Assembly (NCBI GenBank): GCA_036244855.1
Contig: BQKZ01006148.1
Location: 1-29,867 of the forward strand
From: Temnopleurus reevesii
Taxonomy: Eukaryota > Echinodermata > Echinoidea > Temnopleuroida > Temnopleuridae
Length of the DNA stretch: 29,867 nt
Reading direction: 5' to 3'
Shown here: positions 18,994-28,981 of the stretch, one piece after another
Layout of the letters: every line of letters begins with the position of its first letter
Numbering within the stretch: position 1 is the first letter of the stretch
Program-made: the position numbers and the translations under genes
The notes under the pieces: generated by a model
Database searches by the model: none
What the model was told of the DNA's origin: nothing
What the model saw: only the letters and a program-made list of their open reading frames with translations

Positions 18994-19601
18994 AGGGGAA
19001 CCAACCCCTGGAAATATCGTGCTCTCATTGAATGAAGAAAAATCAAATGAACAAACTTTGAAAATTTGAGCAAAATCGGACAACCCGTTCAAAAGTTATG
19101 AATTTTCAAAGTCACAGACATTTGACGATCACTGTCGCTCATGGGGATCCATGCGATCGGCAAAACGGACAGAATATGTGACGTCATGTCGGACAACTCC
19201 TCATTCACTTTGTACATAGGATATTCAAAAATTGATCAATGTAAAATTTAGAGCAAGTTTGCAGCATGAATCTTTTCAAAATACATGCAGAATCAATACA
19301 GAAGTGCTATACCCTAACCAAAAATTGGCATGTTGTTGACTTTATAGAGAAAAAGGAGAAAATGTTAAGTTTTGTGTACAGAGTGAATGAGGAGTTGTCC
19401 GACATGACGTGTTCCACAGATTCCATCGAATTTGCCGATCGCACGGATCCCCATCAACGGTAGGGATCGTTATCTCTCTGTGACTTTGAAAATTCATAAC
19501 TTTTGAATGGGTTGTCCGATTTTGCTCAAATTTTCACAGTTTGTTCATGTAATTTTTCTTCATATCATAAGAGCGCAATAATTCCAGTGGTTGGTTTCCC
19601 T
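18994..19601. mobile_element. Fold-back element family B with TTAA target duplications (608 bp)
   Basis: Flanked by TTAA at 18990-18993 and 19602-19605. Ends AGGGGAACCAACC and GGTTGGTTTCCCT are inverted repeats. Imperfect pairing runs over 200 bp per arm (GAGCAAAATCGGACAACCCG with GGGTTGTCCGATTTTGCTC; GACATGACGT; CGATCGGCAAA with TTTGCCGATCG). TTAA duplications are typical of piggyBac and Kolobok transposases (established for those families). The element itself encodes nothing, so it would move in trans. Confidence 0.8.
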
Positions 19602-19605
19602 TTAA

Positions 19606-20153
19606 GTTTTTAGGCGTTTATCATTAAGTTCTAAATATTTACCATATTCCTTTTTAAAAACAATTTACTTTAAAAATCATACCTAGCTGGTTTGTTATTG
19701 TTTGAATAAAACATTTGAAAACATGAGTATTTAGAAAAAAAGATTTCAAAACTATTCGAAAGTTTATTTTATTCGCCAAGTGACTACTCTTCTTTGTTTA
19801 CCATGCCAATATTGCATCATCAGATCATTGAATAAGAAAAATCAGCTTGTTATTCTTACAGTGTATACTTACTTCGTGAAATTCTAAAGTTGGGTAATCG
19901 ATCACAATGCAAGTAAATTTAGTTATACGTTTTCAAGATTATTGTCTAGATGCAAAGTTGATTTTCATGGTTGCAAAGTTACCTCGCAAATTAGAACATT
20001 TACAAGAATATGTGTCTTGTTTAATGTTGATCTGCGAGGGGAGGGCCCGAATATATGTGTTTATTTAATGTGTGGAGACCCAACTTGCACTGTCTTGGGA
20101 CCTGTCTCAGCCTCTGCACCCCGTGCACTTCCTTCTCTTATATTTCTCCCTCT

Positions 20154-20192
<39 letters not shown>

Positions 20193-20639
20193 CCTCTCCA
20201 AGGTACAATTTTTTAATAGAAAGATTTTCCAATTTAAGAGAGACAGTAAGACGCAGAGAAGATTTTAATTCAGAGTTTGGATGAAAAATATTTTTCCTGT
20301 ATTTTAGTTGATGTATGAATCCCACAATCTCTCCCCTAACCTCCCTCTCTATTCTAAAAAAAAAATGAACGATAATAAAATACTCCTCATACTAATAATG
20401 AAACTAATAATTATGATGATAATAAAAACAACCCATAACATAGATAATGATAATAATGCCATTACTTTTGGATCGGGCCCTAATTGTCATCTAATTCTGT
20501 GCATAAGAAGGCATCCGTTATCCGTTATGGGAGGAAATTTACCAAAACACATTCATTTTTCATGTAATCTTTTGCGCGATATGTTCATGATACTATATTT
20601 CAATCATTATTTCGATTTGAAGACAAAATTTGTGTTTAC
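19606..20639. other. Intron 1 stretch with a CT microsatellite
   Basis: AT-rich. (CT)n at about 20156-20184, followed by a polypyrimidine patch. Open frames here read mainly simple sequence. No exon called. Confidence 0.5.
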
Positions 20640-20820
20640 CAAAACTTTACTTGAGCTTTAAAGCCCAAATATGGTTTTTATTAGATTCAGGAAATGTTAA
20701 AGATTAAAGGAATGTGAATATATTGTATACATAATGATATACATGTACGCACAATTTTAGACCATAGCATACTTTTTCTACGAACTGGTTCAGTTTGAAA
20801 ATTTGAATTTACTGTTAAAT
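20640..20820 (+). repeat. Dispersed repeat, copy related to 1-140
   Basis: Inverted relative to the copy at 1-140, with shared blocks such as TTTAAAGCCCA, AAAGATTAAAGGAATGTGAA, CATAGCATA and TTTGAAAATTTGAATTT. It lies directly left of the 3364-bp element. Confidence 0.55.
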
Positions 20821-20956
20821 CATATTCAGCACCCTCTCTTGGTAATAATTAACAATTGGAATTAGTACTCCTAAATTTTCAAATTCAATGAAAAACCAGA
20901 GTTATCAGGATTTTCATGCTCCTACTTGGGTTCACCTTGACTACATTTATACAAAA

Positions 20957-23900
20957 GGGCAATTCCATAAAATAGTCAACCTCAAGGTCAAACTTTCAAA
21001 ATCGTCAAATCATGCCGAATAAGATATCTTCTGAATCCTCAGAAATTATATTTTCATGGAATATATCTGATTTCAACTGATTATGGTTACTTTACAAATT
21101 ATGAGTTTTTGAAGAATAGGGTAGTTTTTCTCATATTTTCAGTTTAAAAATGAGGAAAAATATGTTTTTGAATTATACCATGAAGAATTCACAATTACAT
21201 AACACTTCTATGCTGCAAATATGCTTGACAAGTATACTTTTTAATAATTTGTAAAAGGAAACTCCAGGATTATACGTTTTTTTCATCAGAGGTTTTCCAA
21301 ATTTGACCACTTAGGTAGTGTACGTCCAACACCGTAAACAGGCATTTGTTTAGTTTTCATACTGATCAGAAGTGAGATAACACCTATCACTTATAATGCA
21401 AAGCAAGTTTGTCATAGGTAAAAAAAGCATCATCAAAAGTCACTTCAATGGTTCTCCAAAATTGAGATATCATGGTGTTGGACGTACATAAAAAATGTAC
21501 GTCCAACACCGTGTACGTCCAACACCATAATCTACTCCAGTATATCAAATAATTTGGCTTGGTACAGTCAAATTTTTTACTATTCTCTAATGACTGAGTA
21601 TTATGCAGATAAATTATTTGTGGAATAAAGGCAAAATGATCATACTTCATGCATTTTATGAGGATCTGTATGATCCCAGCATAATTACCTAGGTCCTTAG
21701 CATGTGTGATTTTAAATTCAACCAATGAAGCATATCACTAAGGGTGAAAAGTAAATCTGTAGTCAAGGCAACAAATGCATCCAATTTCACATCAATTGTT
21801 TTCCAAAATTAATATATCAAGGAGTCGGATGCACATTTCGAATGTACATTCATTGTACGTCCAACACCATTATTTACTCAAGTAACTCAGAGAGTCAAGA
21901 TTGATTGGACATGATTGGACAGATTTTAACATTTCCCTTACTGTCAACAATACATTCTTTATGGAATCAAAGTGAATTATCACACTTTATGCATTTTATG
22001 AGGATTTTCCAAGAATCATGACATCTTAAGAGGGTTTTTGTGATTCCTCATTGTGTGATTGTTATTTAAAAGTTATGGTAAATCATTCATGAAACAAAAA
22101 TAATATTTCGGATTTATATAGTGCCTTATGAGTCATTCATGAATTACTGTTCAAAATTGCCAAGGTTATTTGATTTTATTCATTCAAACAAACAACTTTT
22201 TTTCAACTAGGAGTTTTGGAATAAAATTGATTTTTTTTTTTGCTAGAAATACACAAATTTTAGTATTTGTAGCATATAATTCTTTAAAGGGCATACTCAT
22301 GACTTATAATTTTCTGTTGAAGTTCTTCTTAGACAAAGCACCCACTGTGCACATTAGATTCCAAGGTATTATCATTATAAAGACTTAATGTGCATTCAAT
22401 GGATTTTATCTCATTCAGTTCAGTCAAGCTATTAGCTTATACAATGATTTTTACAAAAATCAATGCACCATAATTTATGGATCTTAAATAATTGAATACA
22501 TGCAAAGGCATAGAATATCATACATACAGCTGCATCAATTTGTAAATTTAGCAACTTAGTTCTTAAACTGTGTCATATTATTGTGGTATCATTTAAAAAA
22601 GTATTATCCAAAATAATTCAAATTCAGCATGTATCAAATTTGTTTGATCTGGTTTCAAATTCAAAGTTTGTTCTTTTCATACTTATTTGAGTTATAAGTT
22701 CTTACAAAATATTAATTTCTCAACTCGCAAGGTCTGTAGTTATTCGATGCCATTTCATAATGCCTCATATATGTTTGATGTATACTGTACCTCTGATATT
22801 TTCCGGAATTACATCTTGTATTTGAGAATACTGGCACATTTTTAGGGAACTAGTGGCGTGGGGGCAGTATCGTTTTCTTCAAAATAAATTGTGGAGAAAA
22901 GGTATAGAATATGGTGCCATAAGGAAGAATTTTTCTTATCAATTTTCTTGAGCTTTGACCATCACAACTTTTTATAACATTGTTTTCATTTCATTTTTCT
23001 ATATATTTATATTTCTGTACTATGCAAAATGATAATTGTTGACTGCTGTTTTTTATTTTAACCATCATCAGTCTACTTTTATGCTACAATAATCGTTAAA
23101 ATGGAACCAAATATATTGTAAATCCTATTTATGAAACTGGAATGGTTTAAAACCATTGTTGCAAAAAAAAGAAAAAACAAAGAAATTAATCATTGGTTTT
23201 GGTGTGGTTTTTCAATGGTTTCAATGACCATAAGTATATAAAATAATTTGAGTCAAGGGATATTTTTTAAGCGAGAATTCCTAAACTTCATATAAATCAG
23301 CTCTGAAAGAAGTATACATGTTTAAAGGAGTGTGTCGGTGTTGGACGTACATTTTATGGTGTTGGACGTACACAATCCATTCATTTTTTTTAGAAAAATT
23401 TCAATTTCAAAGTATATTCTATAGATTCATTTATGTTTCAAATTACTTAATATCAATCTAGACAGTAATTCCATGCTACTTTAGTGGTAATAATCTTGAT
23501 AATGAAAGAAAAAATTATCAAAATGTAGCATTTTTTAACGTTTATTTGTGGTATTTTGGTCATTGTTCAAATGGAAAATGAAGAAACAATGAAAAAATGA
23601 AAGACCCCATCATTGATATTAAATATATTTAGTAAGAGTTTAAAGAAAATTAATTGGATAAAACGGTAATTTCATTATTTTTTCTGCAAATCAGAAAATA
23701 GCATTTTGGTGTTGGACGTAAGCTTCTGAATTCTCCTCAGTTGTCCAGTGGATGAAATAAGAATGAACAAACTCACATGACAATTCAATATATATTTCTG
23801 CATGAGGTGTTACCTAATCTATCAAAAAACACAAAAACTTTTGATAGATATTTGCACTTCAGAAAATATAACGGTCCAAATCGGTGTTGGACGTACGCTC

Positions 23901-24320
23901 TGAAAAATTCACACGCGTACGTCCAACACCGTCAAATGTACGTCCAACACCGACGCACTATCATGATTTACACAACTTTCTGAACAGACTTATAAAACAA
24001 GTTGGTATTTGTTATTAAGTTCAACCCTTCATGCAATGATATTTGGTATTAATTGTAGTATAACCCCTCACACATCACAGAGTTTTAAACATGAAACTTA
24101 GAAGTTGAAAAATCCATTCCGTGTGCGTACGTCCAACACCGGGGTATTTTCAGCATGTAACTTCAAAACGAAATGAGGTACAACTCTAATTTTTGGTAGG
24201 CATATAGTACTTGTAGGTATACACATCATGCGTGCTTAAAGATACAGATGACCCAATTGATAATAAAAATATAAGCCTTCAAAGTGTCCGAAATGTACGT
24301 CCAACTTTATGGAATTGCCC
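20957..24320. mobile_element. 3364-bp TIR element with iterated GTACGTCCAACACC motifs
   Basis: Ends GGGCAATTCCATAAA (20957-20971) and TTTATGGAATTGCCC (24306-24320) are perfect 15-bp inverted repeats, both flanked by AAAA (20953-20956, 24321-24324), a possible 4-bp target duplication. Inside are 11 exact copies of GTACGTCCAACACC: plus orientation at 21320, 21497, 21513, 21855, 23917, 23938 and 24127; minus orientation at 21474, 23337, 23358 and 23883. There are also near copies at 21821, 23708 and 24295. The copies fall in two blocks (21320-21868 and 23337-24305) around a motif-free centre. No transposase-like frame was found, so it appears non-autonomous. Confidence 0.8.
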
Positions 24321-24324
24321 AAAA

Positions 24325-25029
24325 GCATCAAGATATCAATTGTGCACTGGTCACGAAAGCTGAATTCAATCTTTGACCTTTATGATATATATTTTTACAT
24401 TTTTTTTTGGCAAGGAGTTCTCTGTTTTCGTAAGTTTTAGAATATCTAAAAGTTTTTTGTTATGAAAAATTGGAAATTGATTGCTTTTCTAATATTTTTT
24501 TTTTCGGAAGGAAATTCTCTATCATCCATGAGAACATATACATCAACAAAACAGTTTTATGTATTGATGGAGATATTTTAGAACATTACTAATATCGGCC
24601 TCCTCCTTTTTTCTTGGTGTAAAGGTCAAGGATCATTTAAAATCATATGGGTCATAAACATGTTTATATATATCTGTCCATCATTTTGGTATTCAACCAA
24701 AAGTAATCAAACTTGGGTCATCGATGCACTAGGGAGACATTCATCCTTTGATCTAGTCACAGCGCTAGCTAGGTCACATGTTTAGGTCAATAGTCATAAA
24801 TAAGAGTTCAGCCTTGAAGTGTTTCTGTGTGACCCTTTTTACCAACAACTTTGGATGGGAACCCCATTTGGGATGCTACCCATGAAAAGAACAGGGACTT
24901 TTAGAAAAACTTGATAAAAGATTTAGATGTGTAGCTGCAGTGCTTTATGCTAGTTAGAACAAATGGGCACTTTTTAATCTTTTCATTTTACACACAGATT
25001 GAATCTACAATTATTATTTTACTTTACAG
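24325..25029. other. End of intron 1, no recognised feature
   Basis: AT-rich sequence leading into the T-rich tract and CAG acceptor of the second exon. No repeats recognised. Confidence 0.5.
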
Positions 25030-25255
25030 ATGACTACAGCTGATGGAGCATACCTTGAAATGTCTGTGAATGAACTGAATGTTGACTGTCTTGAGCAAGA
25101 GTTTGGACCATCAGTGAGTGTTGAGAACTTGGAGGAGAGTCTTCGCCCACTTGTGCATTCCACACCACTCCGCCCTAAGACAACCCAGAGACAACAGAGG
25201 AAACGCCACAAATCGTCAACAAACAACACACCCAACCCTGAACAAAAGTACAAAG
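25030..25255 (+). CDS. Second coding exon, linker rich in charged and basic residues
   Basis: Preceded by TTTACTTTACAG and starting ATGACTACAG, in phase 0 with the first exon; it ends TACAAAG before GTATTC, phase 1. It gives residues 74-148 plus the first base of 149. The N-terminal half is acidic (LEMSVNELNVDCLEQEF), and the C-terminal half is basic and Gln/Asn-rich (TTQRQQRKRHKSSTNN), another candidate nuclear localisation signal. An internal ATG at its first codon could in principle start translation of a shorter isoform from a promoter in intron 1. That is inference from the coincidence of ATG with the exon start. Confidence 0.75.
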
Positions 25256-25785
25256 GTATTCTTGATTTTTTCTTGAATTATTTTTTCCTCCAGTGTATAT
25301 TTTTAGTTGTAAACGAAATGTGAAAGGCCTGGGCTTGAGAAAAATCACCCAGCACTCTTAGAAAAAGTGCCAAAGGAATTGGAAAAAGTAAATAACTTAA
25401 TTAAAACCTTCCCAAAAGCTTCATAAACAAAAAGAAATTAACTTCTCAAGCTCATTCACAGTGCAGATGGAGGGTTATTAATAAACATACACCATGTATC
25501 ACAAATACAGATAACTGATCAAATTCGCCTTCCCTCCAAAGACAAGAGCGCACCAGCGACAACATTTTGGGTGATGCTGTTTCAAGCTAAGATCAATAAT
25601 GCACCAGAGCAACTATTTTACACCCACATTTTTGTTAGGGCTTTTTGACCAGGTTTAGAACAAATATATCTCCATTGAAGATGATCGCTAGGGAATTTTA
25701 TCCGGTGATAATGAGACTCCTCCTCCCCATCTTATCCTGCCTTGAATAGGTATTTTGAATTGGGGTATAGAGATGGACATTGCAT
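25256..25785. other. Intron 2, left part, no recognised feature
   Basis: Non-coding AT-rich sequence without identified repeats or exon-like segments. Confidence 0.5.
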
Positions 25786-25823
25786 GGTCCAATATTAATG
25801 ATTATTATCTATATGGGAGTTTT

Positions 25824-25857
25824 AAGCCGTACAATATTAAGCCATATTGTACGGCTT
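25824..25857. repeat. Perfect 14-bp hairpin
   Basis: AAGCCGTACAATAT (25824-25837) and ATATTGTACGGCTT (25844-25857) flank the 6-nt loop TAAGCC. Confidence 0.8.
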
Positions 25858-25916
25858 CAATTTTACGCTTGCGCAAAGCAGTGACCAGCCTTCTGGTATA
25901 TGTAAAGATAATAATA

Positions 25917-26060
25917 ATTATATTGGATGGCTTCATTTCATGAAATACCGGGAATATTGCACTCGTTAGGGCCAATATTGCACTCATCTTCGATTCGTGC
26001 AATATTGCCCCAACTCGTGCAATATTCCTTGGTATTCCATTTATTGCCATCCAATATTAT
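25917..26060. mobile_element. 144-bp imperfect palindrome, probable miniature element
   Basis: Outer arms ATTATATTGGATGG and CCATCCAATATTAT; middle AATACCGGGAATATTGCAC with GTGCAATATTCCTTGGTATT; inner CGTTAGGGCCAATATTGCAC with GTGCAATATTGCCCCAACTCG. Nested GTGCAATATT words suggest an element built of short inverted copies. Possibly part of one larger element together with the hairpin at 25824-25857. Confidence 0.65.
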
Positions 26061-26586
26061 ATAAATATTAATACTCCAAGGGGAAATTACCATACATTGG
26101 ATTAAGAAGTCAAGCTCAACCATATAAGATGGGGAGAGAAAAGTATATATGGACACACTTTTCATACATGAAAATGGAGATAGAGGAATATGCCCCAAAC
26201 TCCCGAATAAACTTTAGGGATGTGCCATGGCAATGTGTTATGGGCTGTATAAGAACTGAATACACTTATTATTCTTATCATTTGTTTTTTGTTGTCATGA
26301 TTGATTGCCAAAGGATTTCTTTACCTTTTGATGTATTGCATGAAGGACTAGTCTTCGATATTACATGTAGACTCTTACACTTGTTATAGCAATATTACCA
26401 ATGTGCAATAATCTACTTCCTACACATTAACGAATAATCTTCATCAAGCCATTATTTATTTCACTGTAATTTAAGTGTTCACTTGAAATAGAAATGTAAT
26501 ATGTGAGGGGTCACTCATGAAGAGCATGACATGATTTCTAATACATGTCCTTTTTTACTCACACACACACTCTCTCTCTTCATCAG
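26061..26586. other. Intron 2, right part, no recognised feature
   Basis: AT-rich, ending with an (AC)n/(CT)n tract that serves as pyrimidine-rich run-in to the acceptor of the third exon. Confidence 0.5.
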
Positions 26587-26836
26587 GATGCATCAAAGTG
26601 CCACTTTGTAAAATTCAGAAGGCACCACAAGGGTACAGCCTCATCGGGAGAAATGCTTCAATGGTTGACTCATTCAAGAAAGAATTGCGCCAGAACCCCC
26701 ATCACAACTTGCCTACTTTTCCCGTCATGGTGAAGAATGAGACCTGGACAATGGAGGAAATAGATGACACTGATTTTTACCTACTTGGGGGATGTAGCCT
26801 GTGGGAGGCCATAGTGGACCTAGCGGATGATGAAAG
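26587..26836 (+). CDS. Third coding exon, start of the ParB/Srx-like domain
   Basis: The acceptor TCTTCATCAG follows an AC/CT-rich tract. The exon takes phase 1 from the second exon and ends AAAG before GTAAAC in phase 2. It encodes residues 149-232. The start CIKVPLCKIQKAP matches the first strand and turn typical of the ParB N-terminal fold (VPLxxI). SMVDSFKKELRQNP is the following helix, and LPTFPVMVKNETW the next strand. DFYLLGGCSLWEAIVDL is the Gly-Gly turn and helix. The motif GGC here sits where sulfiredoxins have FGGCHR and ParB has GERR. HR is replaced by SL, so a canonical sulfiredoxin or ParB active site is not complete. Confidence 0.82.
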
Positions 26837-26850
26837 GTAAACTTTTAATG

Positions 26851-26979
26851 TCTTACAGTATGGACAGGGAAAAAGTTGACTGTTTCCCACCATGTCCCAC
26901 CTTGTCCCACCAAAGCCTATGCAAAACACATGCATTTTTGTGGGACACTGGTAACTTTATTTCTGTCCATACTGTAAGA
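26851..26979. mobile_element. 129-bp miniature inverted-repeat element
   Basis: TCTTACAGTATGGACAG (26851-26867) and CTGTCCATACTGTAAGA (26963-26979) are perfect 17-bp inverted repeats. The centre has three GTCCCACC words. It begins only 15 nt after the third exon's donor. Confidence 0.75.
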
Positions 26980-27131
26980 TGAAAACCGCATGCATTTTGG
27001 GATGAATCTTGTTGATTCCTTGTCTCCTTCTCTTTAAAAGGCACAAAATGTGAAATCATGTTTAGAAAATGAAGAGTTCTCCATGCTGGCGACCATTGGG
27101 TTACAAACTCAAGGAACCCATTACCAGTGTA

Positions 27132-27365
27132 AAGGCCACCGCACACTACACGACTTTTAGTTTTAAGACCTTAAGACCAATTTTGCAAATGTTGAAACAC
27201 GCTGTAATATGCCCTCTCGTGACAAGGTACTTGATACTTAAAACTTTATGAAATATCAAGTATCAATTACTTCGCCGTAAGATGACTTATTACGGGTTGT
27301 TTCAATATTTGCAAAATTAGTCTTAAGGTCTTAAGACTAAAAGTTGCATAGTGTGCGGTGGCCTT
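27132..27365. mobile_element. 234-bp MITE in intron 3
   Basis: Left AAGGCCACCGCACACTA and right TA(T/G)TGTGCGGTGGCCTT pair. Pairing continues through ACTTTTAGT(C/T)TTAAGACC, TTAAGAC(C/T)AATTTTGCAAA and TTGAAACA. Target duplication not determined. No coding capacity. Confidence 0.78.
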
Positions 27366-27374
27366 AAATTAAAA

Positions 27375-27456
27375 TTTAAGATTTTCACAGTATGTTCATC
27401 ACATTTTTCTTCATGCACTGACATTACATCAATGTCTGCGTGACACTCCCCTTTAA
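27375..27456 (+). mobile_element. Truncated right end of family B (TTAA element)
   Basis: ATTTTCACAGTATGTTCATC, then ATTTTTCTTCATGCA and a TCCCCTTTAAG end resemble the last 80 bp of the element at 18994-19601. Only this end is present. Confidence 0.5.
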
Positions 27457-27615
27457 GAAAGCTGTCCTATTGGACTGCAATATGATGCATCTTTGAAAAT
27501 AAAGCAGATACGTCTTGTTTTTTTCAGGACAGGCGAAAAAACAATAATATTCGTTTCTGTAATTTTCCTTGATATTCTGGTACCTAACATTTTTTCCATT
27601 TTAATGTTTCTTTAG

Positions 27616-27883
27616 GTTTGTTCACTATCGCAACGTGGTAGTGAACGTCCATGCTTGCCTTACAGAGATGGAGGCATTAGAAATAGGAGCTGTATTTCAA
27701 CAACAGCAAATGCTGCTGAGGGATATCCCAAACTTACAAGACAAAGTAAAGATGTGTAGAAGACTGCTCTACAAAATGCACAACCTAGATATTAACACCA
27801 ATGAGCCTCCAACCAGGGTCTCGGAAGAGTGGAGGAAGAAGGCCGCTGCAGCTCTTGGATCATTGTCAACGCCATCCCAAGAT
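27616..27883 (+). CDS. Fourth coding exon, C-terminal half of the ParB/Srx-like domain
   Basis: The acceptor is TGTTTCTTTAG. The first base completes AGG (Arg232) with the third exon. The exon ends CAAGAT before a consensus GTAAGT, phase 0. It encodes residues 233-321. VVVNVHACLTEMEALEIGAV has the strand followed by (L)(T/S)xxEAL typical of ParB-like domains, where the segment introduces the next helix. FQQQQMLLRDIPNLQDKVKM and CRRLLYKMHN look like the helical continuation. NEPPTRVSEEWRKKAAAALG is a charged helix. Both splice junctions are strong and the whole exon is open, so the coding call is firm even if the fold assignment is not. Confidence 0.84.
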
Positions 27884-28390
27884 GTAAGTTTCATTACATA
27901 GTAAAAAATTAAAGAGTATAAAATGTATCGTGCATTGTCAATTTGCAGTGTAAGTTTGTAATCAATGCTCAGTAAGCTTAGCCGTAGAGAAAAAACAAAC
28001 GTTACCTTTGTTCCTCCAGTGTTCTTTCCTCTACAATTCCCGAATTAAAGTCCTTTAGGCCCACGATTTTGTTATAAACTAGCATCTCTCCGCAAAATTG
28101 AATCCCTAAAAACTTTTCAAGAGATATAAAAAAGAAACAGATATCTTTAAAGTAGGCTTTTATGGCACGTTGTATCAATGTATTATTATTATTATTATTA
28201 TTATTCTATTTTTTGTTTATATTAAATTTTGTGTTATACATAGCTTTTTTGGGGCCAATTTAGAGCTAATTTAGGTTATGGTTTTATTAACCTGCATGAT
28301 TTAGAATGTACCAAATCCCATGAATTAATGTAGTAAACAATCCAAAAATGCATATCGTCTGTCTACACTTGTCTTCTGATATATATTGAA
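27884..28390. other. Intron 4, left part
   Basis: AT-rich non-coding. A (TTA)n microsatellite lies at about 28183-28206. Nothing else recognised. Confidence 0.55.
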
Positions 28391-28940
28391 GGCTTGGTCT
28401 GAGCCAGAAATCTTGCTTATGGTTAAACGCAGAATAATCAGGCCAAATGATGAAAAAGTTTTAAGTAAATCAGACAACAAATACGAAAAATATGAACATT
28501 TTGGTAATATAACTGTTAGGTAACTTTCATGCTAATTGGCAAATTATGGTCGCATGATATAGCATGTTTTCTGCAAGTAGTTTATAAATTCTTGCTGTTT
28601 TAAAATTCCTCTGTTTCAATCCTTTCATGTAAAGAAATTGTTTTTTTATTCAATAAATACGTAGGTACAGGTACATGTATTGATTCAATGTTTTGAATTC
28701 TCTAAAGAAAGTGTAGATTTATGGATTAAAGCAGATTCTGAAAATACGAGTCATGAAATGCATGACATAAGTCTTATCAGATTTCATGACAAAATTTGCC
28801 CCATTGCATGAAAATCACTAGAGATTGATTATTCATAACTTTAAAAAAAAAGTTAATTATCTGATTTACTTAAAACTTGTTTTGACTATTCGGTCTGATT
28901 ACAGGCACAAAAATCAGACCAAAAATAGCTAGACCCAACC
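28391..28940. mobile_element. Fold-back/MITE family A, copy 3
   Basis: Starts GGCTTGGTCTGAGCCAG and ends CTAGACCCAACC, inverted relative to each other. Internal blocks TTTCTGCAAGTAGTTTATAA, GTACATGTATTGATTCAATG and TTTGAATTCTCTAAAGAAA parallel those of the copy at 2485-3073. It ends about 40 bp before the fifth exon's acceptor. Confidence 0.65.
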
Positions 28941-28981
28941 ATTAACTAGTAATTTTTTTTTTCATTTTACTTTTAATCCAG

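Noticed and set aside
20107..20325. Arg/Glu-rich frame on the minus strand
   Set aside because: Direct translation of the (CT)n microsatellite.
21387..21725. Minus-strand frame of 112 codons inside the motif-rich element
   Set aside because: Overlaps several GTACGTCCAACACC motifs, shows no transposase-like residues, and has AT-driven composition.
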